The notes under the pieces are model-generated. The model saw only the letters and a list, made by a program, of their open reading frames with translations. It made no database searches and was not told the origin of the DNA. Below are positions 1 through 7,200 of a DNA stretch of 16,189 bases, piece by piece (positions within the stretch are counted from its first letter, which is position 1; every line of letters starts with the position of its first letter). Origin of the DNA: Thermoplasmatales archaeon (GTDB taxonomy: Archaea > Thermoplasmatota > E2 > DHVEG-1); assembly GCA_023128855.1 (NCBI GenBank), contig JAGMDE010000044.1:1-16189 (forward strand), read 5' to 3'. Position numbers and translations under genes: made by a program.

Positions 1-2
1 TT

Positions 3-1013
3 GAAGCAAAAAACATGAAGGATTTACCAAAGCTTATTGAGGTTCTTAGAACTGTTTCAAAAGCTGATCCTAGTATCCAGGTAGATATCAACCAAGAAAC
101 CGGTGAAAACCTAATGTCTGGAATGGGAGAACTTCATCTTGAAATTACTGAGTATCGTATTAAAAACGAGTACGGAGTAGATATTGTTACGTCCGAACCA
201 ATTGTTGTATACAGAGAGTCAGTTGCAAAGAAAAGCCAACAAAAGTTCGAAGGAAAATCACCAAATAAACATAACAGATTTTACATCGAAGTTGAGCCTC
301 TTGACAAAAACATAATCAAAGCATTGTATAACAATGAAATTCCTCAAAATGTTAAAAAACACAAAAATGAAGTTATTAAAAAACTCCAGGAACTTGGAAT
401 GAGTAAAGAAATCGCAAAAGGTGTATTTGGAATACAGGGACTTAACATGATTGCTGATATCACAAAAGGAATTCAATACTTATTTGAAACCCGTGAATTA
501 CTAAAAGAAGCTTTTGTTGAAGTTATGAAAAGTGGACCAACCGCAAATGAACCATGCCAAGGACTACTTGTAAGACTAGTTGATGCAAAGCTACACGAGG
601 ATGCAATACATCGTGGACCTGCACAAGTAATACCTGCAGCTCGAAATGCAATATATGGTTCAATGACAATTTCTGATCCAATTATTCTTGAGCCAATGCA
701 AAAAGTATTCATTAGCACTCCACAAGAACTTATGGGAGATGCATCTAGAGAGCTTAACCAACGAAGAGCAGTGGTTCGTGACATGCAAACAGAAAAAGAT
801 ATGGTAAACATCGATGCTAAAGCACCAGTTGCAGATATGTTTGGATTTGCATCTGCTATAAGAAGTGCGACAGGTGGAAGGGTTCTTTGGAATACTGAAA
901 ACATGGGATTTGAGCCACTACCAAAACAGCTTCAACCAGATATAGTAAAACAAATAAGAGAAAGAAAAGGACTAAAACCTGAGCCTAATCCCGCTACATA
1001 TTATATGGATTAA
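3..1013 (+). CDS. fusA: Translation elongation factor 2 (EF-2), C-terminal part, 5' truncated by window
   Basis: This is the ribosomal translocase GTPase of archaea; only the last 337 or so residues of roughly 730 are present. The frame is open from base 3, so the ATG at 15 is an internal Met and not the start. The G domain is missing. The visible part covers the domain III segment (SGMGELHLEI near the start), domain IV and the domain V tail ending NPATYYMD. The diphthamide loop DAIHRGPAQ is intact: its His codon is at 609-611, so the protein should be a substrate for the Dph enzymes and for ADP-ribosylating toxins, as is known for the family. The gene is followed by a T-rich stretch and then by an unrelated small gene with its own Shine-Dalgarno. 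I see no frameshift or unusual feature. Confidence 0.97.
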   Translation, partial: EAKNMKDLPKLIEVLRTVSKADPSIQVDINQETGENLMSGMGELHLEITEYRIKNEYGVDIVTSEPIVVYRESVAKKSQQKFEGKSPNKHNRFYIEVEPLDKNIIKALYNNEIPQNVKKHKNEVIKKLQELGMSKEIAKGVFGIQGLNMIADITKGIQYLFETRELLKEAFVEVMKSGPTANEPCQGLLVRLVDAKLHEDAIHRGPAQVIPAARNAIYGSMTISDPIILEPMQKVFISTPQELMGDASRELNQRRAVVRDMQTEKDMVNIDAKAPVADMFGFASAIRSATGGRVLWNTENMGFEPLPKQLQPDIVKQIRERKGLKPEPNPATYYMD

Positions 1014-1020
1014 AATCCAA

Positions 1021-1040
1021 GTTCTTTTTTTATTTTTATT
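1021..1040 (+). terminator. T-rich tract after EF-2, possible terminator
   Basis: Two runs of seven and five T separated by one A begin about 7 nt after the EF-2 stop codon. Archaeal RNA polymerase terminates at such T-rich tracts without needing a stem. The next gene starts only at 1096, so this is the natural place for the EF-2 transcript to end. The call rests on composition alone. Confidence 0.45.
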
Positions 1041-1095
1041 AAAAAATTCAAAAACATTAAATTAAGAATGATGTTACCCTTTTTGGAGATGCACC

Positions 1096-1446
1096 ATGGA
1101 TAGAGGAGTTATACCGATTAATAAAGAATATGAACTTCACTTCAATTATTATGAAAGAGATCAAAAATTCAAATATTTCAACAGAAAATTTGAAATCATA
1201 CTAGTAGAAAAGAAGACACTGAGAAAGAACTATATAATGCATATGGACAACGCAGATCCCCGACAGATGATGCCACGCGTTTACAAAGCATCAACAGGAA
1301 AGAAAAAACATGAATTTGGAATAACAACACTAAACTGGAATGATATTAAAACAAAATTTACTGATCATATAATTGCAGAAGTAGGAGAAAAACAGAGAGG
1401 AAATGTAAAGAAAGCTATTGGTAAGCTTTCATCTCCAAAAGTTTAG
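1096..1446 (+). CDS. Unrecognised 116-aa soluble protein
   Basis: I do not recognise this protein. Its ATG is preceded by GGAG (1085-1088) with 7 nt spacing, a good Shine-Dalgarno, which supports it as a real gene. It has no signal peptide, no membrane segment and no cysteine pair. The sequence mixes charged and aromatic residues: the N-terminal half is rich in Tyr, Phe and Asn with alternating hydrophobic positions that suggest beta strands. The C-terminal 30 residues are Lys-rich (for example GEKQRGNVKKAIGKL) and could bind nucleic acid, but that is inference. It lies downstream of EF-2 and converges on the MCM gene, and the two coding regions overlap by 4 nt at their stop codons. Possible roles in translation or replication would be guessed only from position. 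Confidence 0.75.
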   Translation: MDRGVIPINKEYELHFNYYERDQKFKYFNRKFEIILVEKKTLRKNYIMHMDNADPRQMMPRVYKASTGKKKHEFGITTLNWNDIKTKFTDHIIAEVGEKQRGNVKKAIGKLSSPKV

Positions 1447-3551
1447 TACTCCGTTATTTTGTATTTACCATGCGCTGGTTCATAGATTTGACCTTGACGT
1501 TTAAGTCTATCAAGTGCCTCTTCGACTTTACCAGATTCTAGACCTTCAATTTCTGATTCTCTAATTATGTCACCCCTTAATGCATTGCCATCCTTTGCTT
1601 CATCGCTTAATCTCTTAATTATATCCATAATTGTACGCATTCTATCATGCTGACTATGGCTGATACCAGTTGCAATAATGTCAATATCAAACTTGCCAGT
1701 CTCACGATCCAATCCAACTCTTCGCAGGTATTGATCTATAATATGAATTGCTCTTTTTGCATCCTCAACAGTTACTTCTTGAGAAAGCCGTATTCTAGCG
1801 GATGCCTCAGAAAGCCTGACAAATGCTTCAAGCTGACGGGGAGTAAACGTTACAGAATCCTCAGATGATGCTCTGAAATCAACATAGTATCTTCTCAACA
1901 TATCAAGTGCTTCATCGGTCATAACAGGGAAAATATTTCTTTTTGCATAAGCAACATATTTTCGAAAAAAATCAGGAGCAATTGTTGGAATTATATCTTT
2001 CATAAAACTTTCTTGTTCTTTTTTAGTGTGTTTTGATTTTTTAGATCTTGCAATATTTTCTGTTATTTCTCCAGCTTTATGAGCTCGCAATATATGAGTT
2101 GCAAGATCTGTATCAGTTGTTCTATTTGGTTTATCAAGAATTGAAAAAATCAGATCAAAACGAGAAATCAGAGCCGGTGGCATATTTATTTGTTCATGCA
2201 TCGGCAAGAATTCATCAAAACGTCCAAGCTTTGGATTTGCAGCAGCGAGAATTGCACAACGAGATTTCAGAGTTGCATTTATTCCTGCTTTTGCAACACT
2301 AATTTCTTGTTGTTCCATTGCCTGATGCATAGCGCTTCTATCGGTTTCTTCCATCTTATCAATCTCATCAATACATGCAACTCCCATATCTGCAAGAACT
2401 AATGCTCCTGCCTCAAGTGTCCACTGACCTTCACCAAATTCATCTCTAACAGCTGCAGCCGTTAAACCAGCAGCAGTTGATGCTTTACCTGAAGCATAAA
2501 CAGATCGAGGTGCAAGTTTTGACATATAATAAAGCATCTGAGACTTTGCAGTACCAGGATCGCCAACAAACAAGGTATGAATATCTCCTCTAATCCTTGT
2601 TCCATCTGGCATCTCCTTTGCAAGACCACCGAATAATTGTAAAACAAGAGCCGCTTTTTCAACATTTAAACCATAAATCGTTGGAGCAATACTCTCCGTC
2701 ATTTTTTCATAAAGTCTTGGATCTTTACTAATTTTAAGAATTTCTTTTTCATCTTCAGGAGTAACATCAATTTCTTCAAATGCCAGCTCCTGGCTTTCAA
2801 TACTATTTGCGTCCATTGTTTTATCAAAAGAAGTAAGTCTAAATGTTCCTCTTCTCCTTTGCATCGAATGAAGAACACCGTTTACCACAACCCGGTCACC
2901 TGGTGCAATCTCTCCAACAAGATCATCTTCTAGAAAAACACTGATTCTCTCTGGCTGCGCACCGCCGCGAAGACCCTCAGGGTTTTCCTGTACCTCAATT
3001 TTTTGTGAATCAATAAATTGAGAGAGATTTGTTAAAAGCTTGAACGAAGAAACCCTTCCGCATCCACCCTGATCCTCATAACACTCCGATGGCTCTTTTA
3101 ATATGTCTTCATCTTGCTCTATTCTTATAACTGCTCCGCATTTAGAACATTGAAACGCTCCAACCTGAAGTTTGGGTCTGACCTCAGTTCGCTTTTTAAT
3201 AAGACCATCGATCGCCATAAATTTACCAAGATGATTTGCACGAATTTTTCTAATAATTATCTTGTTTGTATCTGGTAAATTAGTAATTCTAAAATGTAAC
3301 TGAATTTTGTTTTCAGAAGCAACATCAATCTTTTTCAGTGCTTCTTCTCCATTAAAAAGAGCTTTAAAAGGCTGACTTAAAAGGAGTTCTGCAAGTTTAG
3401 GATCTGCTTTATCAATATCCCAATAATCAACAAACAAACTACGTTTTTCAGGGTATTCAAGAGCAACTGTTTCAATGTCTGATTTACAATGTTCCTCAAA
3501 GAACTTTTCCCATTGCGATACTAAACTCTCATCCTTTAACAGTCGTACCAA
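1443..3551 (-). CDS. mcm: Replicative DNA helicase MCM
   Basis: This 702-aa MCM protein would form the hexameric 3'-5' helicase that unwinds DNA ahead of the fork. In order it has an N-terminal domain with a zinc-binding module (C135, C138, C157, C164), an OB-fold region with the charged QRRRG hairpin near 231, and the AAA+ core. The core shows Walker A GDPGTAKS at 330-337, Walker B DEIDKM at 395-400, sensor 1 Asn439 in AAANP, and the arginine-finger motif SRFD with Arg464. The last 70 or so residues look like the usual winged helix. All catalytic residues are present and there is no intein. The start is a TTG codon (3549-3551), supported by a strong GGGGGA at 3559-3564 with 7 nt spacing and a TATA element about 48 nt upstream; the next Met lies at residue 112. 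It is separated from the SRP RNA by its own promoter. Confidence 0.97.
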   Translation of the reverse strand: MVRLLKDESLVSQWEKFFEEHCKSDIETVALEYPEKRSLFVDYWDIDKADPKLAELLLSQPFKALFNGEEALKKIDVASENKIQLHFRITNLPDTNKIIIRKIRANHLGKFMAIDGLIKKRTEVRPKLQVGAFQCSKCGAVIRIEQDEDILKEPSECYEDQGGCGRVSSFKLLTNLSQFIDSQKIEVQENPEGLRGGAQPERISVFLEDDLVGEIAPGDRVVVNGVLHSMQRRRGTFRLTSFDKTMDANSIESQELAFEEIDVTPEDEKEILKISKDPRLYEKMTESIAPTIYGLNVEKAALVLQLFGGLAKEMPDGTRIRGDIHTLFVGDPGTAKSQMLYYMSKLAPRSVYASGKASTAAGLTAAAVRDEFGEGQWTLEAGALVLADMGVACIDEIDKMEETDRSAMHQAMEQQEISVAKAGINATLKSRCAILAAANPKLGRFDEFLPMHEQINMPPALISRFDLIFSILDKPNRTTDTDLATHILRAHKAGEITENIARSKKSKHTKKEQESFMKDIIPTIAPDFFRKYVAYAKRNIFPVMTDEALDMLRRYYVDFRASSEDSVTFTPRQLEAFVRLSEASARIRLSQEVTVEDAKRAIHIIDQYLRRVGLDRETGKFDIDIIATGISHSQHDRMRTIMDIIKRLSDEAKDGNALRGDIIRESEIEGLESGKVEEALDRLKRQGQIYEPAHGKYKITEY

Positions 3552-3596
3552 GTTTTATTCCCCCACAAACGGTAAAAAAATGATAACGGGCTTCGT

Positions 3597-3604
3597 CTTA
3601 TAAA
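3597..3604 (-). promoter_or_regulatory. TATA element of the MCM gene
   Basis: Minus-strand TTTATAAG, flanked by further A/T, lies about 46 nt upstream of the TTG start of MCM. With the usual 25-27 nt from TATA to start site, transcription would begin near 3576. That leaves a leader of about 25 nt containing the GGGGGA ribosome-binding site. The element lies just beyond the 3' end of the SRP RNA. Confidence 0.5.
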
Positions 3605-3639
3605 TATTTTTAGTAGGTAACTTAAACTATTAATTTTTA

Positions 3640-3962
3640 GCGGGTGTAGAAGGTCCGCGAGTGGTTGCACGTTTCATCGATTGACTACCCAAATGCATCC
3701 TTAACCCCGTTAACCCTTTGAGCATCAGCAGTTTGCGGTAAGGCTGCTCACTTCCGTGCCTCACCCGGTTCCCGCAGCTAAGATATACATATGACCCTCC
3801 AGCCACATGTATTACCACCTCTGATCCCATAGGACAAGGTCTCATCGTCAACAAATGGATCAATAAATGCTCGTTACATCGCCTCTTGGTTTCGACCCCG
3901 GCTAAAGGCGATTTCCGGTAACAGGGAACGCCTACCTCCCCGGTCTATTCTACACCTATCGC
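3640..3962 (-). ncRNA. ffs: Archaeal signal recognition particle RNA (7S RNA)
   Basis: This is the RNA core of the signal recognition particle, which binds SRP54 and SRP19 and targets nascent membrane and secreted proteins. The archaeal-type terminal helix is visible as a perfect 9-bp pairing between 3643-3651 and 3948-3956. Helix 8 is recognisable on the minus strand: GCGG...CCGC outer stem, GGAA tetraloop, and the AGG/AGCA internal loop bound by SRP54 (about 3737-3777). The distal stem reads CAC-GGAA-GUG, a covaried form of the common CCC-GGAA-GGG. The base just before AGG is G where the family normally has C (see findings). Total length is about 320 nt, normal for archaea. Exact ends are uncertain by a few bases. 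The RNA begins about 11 nt after the stop codon of the upstream small membrane protein, so its promoter must overlap that gene or it must be processed from a longer transcript. Confidence 0.93.
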
Positions 3963-3973
3963 CAATTTTGTTT

Positions 3974-4228
3974 TTACAGTGATCTTCGCATTATTGTAAA
4001 TACGTTTTTAAAGAATTGGTAAAAGATAAATGCTAATACTACTGCTAGAAAAGCAACATCTCTAACAATATCGAGAAATTCATCTCCACCATATTTACCA
4101 GCATCAATGCTATCAATTATAATGAAATAAGTTAATAATGCAACTAAGAAAAACAATATTACGTTAATATAAATTGACCATTTATACATTACTTTTTTTG
4201 GTGTTTTACGTATGATTTCTTCAACCAT
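3974..4228 (-). CDS. Small two-helix membrane protein (84 aa), unknown function
   Basis: I do not recognise this protein. The start chosen is the ATG at 4226-4228, because AAGGAG (4237-4242) sits 8 nt upstream; a longer reading frame from 4255 lacks such a site. The peptide begins MVEEIIRKTPKK with a basic N-terminal segment. Two predicted membrane helices follow (about residues 18-40 and 56-78), separated by an acidic loop with DAGKYGGDEF, and it ends in the basic tail MRRSL. It lies 65 nt downstream of the DP2 gene on the same strand, with an AT-rich possible promoter near 4279-4291, and its stop is about 11 nt before the SRP RNA. Proximity to SRP RNA invites a membrane-targeting idea, but nothing in the sequence shows this. 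Confidence 0.75.
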   Translation of the reverse strand: MVEEIIRKTPKKVMYKWSIYINVILFFLVALLTYFIIIDSIDAGKYGGDEFLDIVRDVAFLAVVLAFIFYQFFKNVFTIMRRSL

Positions 4229-4293
4229 ATTAATAACTCCTTGCAAACAATGCAAATAATATCTAGCTATTTGAAGGTTATGTTTTAAAATAT

Positions 4294-7200
4294 TTACAGA
4301 AAATCAGTTAATTTAGTGGTTTTAACCTTATCACTCATGAATAAAGAATCAATGGATTTTTCTACTAAGGTTATCCGTTGTCTAGCATAGGGTGGAATAT
4401 TGTATCTCTCTGCTATCTCTTTTGATATTTCAAGATATTTTTTTACAGATTTTTCATGAACTGTAAGAGTGAGTTTACCATTACATTTTAGACATGTTCC
4501 CTGAAGAGGGGGTCTACGGTAAATAATATTACAGGATGGGCAACGAACCGATTGTTTACTAAAAGCTCTCATATTACCAAGTATATCTGGTAAAAAGTGT
4601 CTTTCAATTACTTTGTAAGCAACATCAGCTTCATCCACGGCTCTAATCTTTGCAGCGAGATTAAGTTGGGCATTCATTTTGTCCATCATAGTTTTTAAAG
4701 TCTTGTAATTAGACATCTTTGGACCTTCGGATATATTATTAGTATCATGTGTGAATCCAAACTGTTCATATTGTAATGCAGTTCCAAGTCTGGAAGATAC
4801 CAAGCCCATACTAGATTCAAGCTCTTTTGAATGTTCATGTCTAATTGTAGCTTCGTAAAACTCAAGGGGATACTGCGCAAGAGTATCAACATTATGTGCC
4901 TCTTTATCAACCTCTGATGGATCAATACGAGTGGTAAGGATCAGTGGTAAATCCATCTTACCTCCACGCTTATCTGGGATATAAGAGTGAGAGAAATTAA
5001 TTAGTGCATCCATTAGGAGCATCAAACCATCTTCGTCACCATCACAATTATTTGAAAGAATAAAATCGTTAATTGGAAAATTATGTAGATCTTCTACTTC
5101 AACATCATAAAGATAATCATATTTTGACTTGATTGGAGTAATTTCCTTTACCGGATCAAGGATGAAATCACCAAATTCTTCAAGCCGGGGTTTTCGTTCT
5201 TTTGAAACAACTGACTCAAGCTTTGTTTGTTTTCTTAGAAGAGTAAAACCAATTTCTTCACAAAATCTTTTAGCATATGAAGAACGAATTGAAATATAAT
5301 ATAAATCAAAAACAGGAGTTTTTCCTTTTTTATCATAGAATTTTTTTGCAAGACCACCTGCTTTTTTTGTTTCTTTTTTTAGTCGATAGAATATTCCAAA
5401 TCTCAGAAGTTGAAACCCTATATCTCTTAGTAAAATTGGGTTAACTGAAGAGCATGTAACATGTAATCTGTTTTTTTCAACTGATCCATCACCTGAGAAA
5501 TATGCCCGTAACATTTCCCTAATCTTATTTTTTGGAAGGTTGTTAAACCTTGATGGTATTCTTTTTGTTTTAGCATTTTTTCCTATGTTAAGAATATGGG
5601 TGAAGAAATCATGTATTAATCTATTAGAAATTGATATGCCTTTTTTATCTTTGTAAATATGAATTTTGAAAACTTGTTTGATACATTGGCTTAGATCATT
5701 CCGTATTTCTTTTTCTGTACATGCAAAACTGGTTTGATAGCAGCTCTTTTTTGTATATCTTGTATGTCCTTCTGAGATATAGTAACCAAGAAGACGCATA
5801 AATGGTTCATTGATTTTTATAATCCTAGGAATTATTGTATGATTTCTTTTGACACCAAGCATACAATTTCTTGGGATTATATCAATATTTTTATTGCATA
5901 GTTTTAGTAACTCTATGAGAACAATTAGTGGTATGCTATCTCTGTAAATATAGTTTGAAAATGTTTTCTTATTAATTTTTAGTTGTTGAGAGGTTTGTTT
6001 TAATCCACCGAGTTGTTTCACACAGTTTCTCACAAGTTTTTCAACACGTCTTACAACAATATCATCATAATTTATTTTGTTTTGTAAAAACTCTGATAGA
6101 AGGTCTATTTCTTTGACATCATTTTCAAATGTATCTATTTTATGAGGTACAAAAAACTTGTCATATTTTTTTAATTGAAGTATTTTCTTCTTAGTTATAA
6201 CTCCATTATTTATTACTAAGGCACTATGTGATGGAGATGAAATAAAATTTCTCCCTGATTTTAATTCAACTTTGAGGAGATACCTGGGTGATTTTGTCTT
6301 TATAATTGATTTAATTTTTTTAAGTTCTGTCTCCCCATTTTTATAATTTATAGTAAAAGTATCAACATTCTTCACATTTTTTTGAATTGTTCCAAAATCA
6401 TCAACAATTTTTTCTTTACATTCAACAGTATTATACAAATCCTGCATACTCGTAATTTCTGGTTTTCCAGAATTTGTAATTAAAATATCAGTATCAGGCG
6501 AGAGACAGTTCCTCCGTTTAGCAGCATGATAAAAAGGATGAGCGTAGCATACTTGTGCACCTGTGAAACCAATAATGCGAGATAGTGATCCTGCTGATGT
6601 ATGTGGCGCTAGTCCAACTGTTAGATGCCCGGTTAGGTTTTCGAGTTTTTTAATGTTATAAAACCGTTCAAGCCCGTAGAATTTTTTAAGTAGGTCATCT
6701 ACGAATCTTGAAACCTGTATGAAGTATTCTGCACATGATTTTGATACTATTACATCTTGAACCTTTAACTCGCAGATTTGATTTTTGTCCTCAAGATCAT
6801 TTCCAAGGTAATCTTTTGTATATCCTAATTCTTTTAATCTCTCAATAGAAACACCAATTTCATTGGGTTTAAAATGTGTAAGCGGAGCATCGGTCATATC
6901 AAACCTTGTTGTTCCATCTTTGAAAACATAGACATTATGTTTGGCTCGCAGTATTCCTTTTTCAAGTGGCTCAGGAGTTTTATGTTTTGATATAGTTCCT
7001 ATAACTCCCTTTATTGTTTCAGGCAGAGTTCTTTCTTTAATATTCTTCTGAGCAAGCTTTAATTCTTCAGCTAGTTTTATCTCTAATGTTTCAATTCTTC
7101 CTTTACCAACTTCAGTATGTTCACCGCATGTACAAAATAATCTATGAGTCTTCTTTTTACATTTAGGACATAACCTAGCCCCTGCTTCTACTTCTATTTT

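Noticed and set aside
473..904. 143-aa reading frame antisense to EF-2
   Set aside because: EF-2 is unmistakable on the other strand; the antisense peptide is rich in Ser and Ala, as expected from a shadow frame, and has no ribosome-binding site.
3630..3863. 77-aa minus-strand reading frame
   Set aside because: It lies entirely within the SRP RNA, whose terminal helix and helix 8 are clear; the frame is a by-product of RNA sequence.
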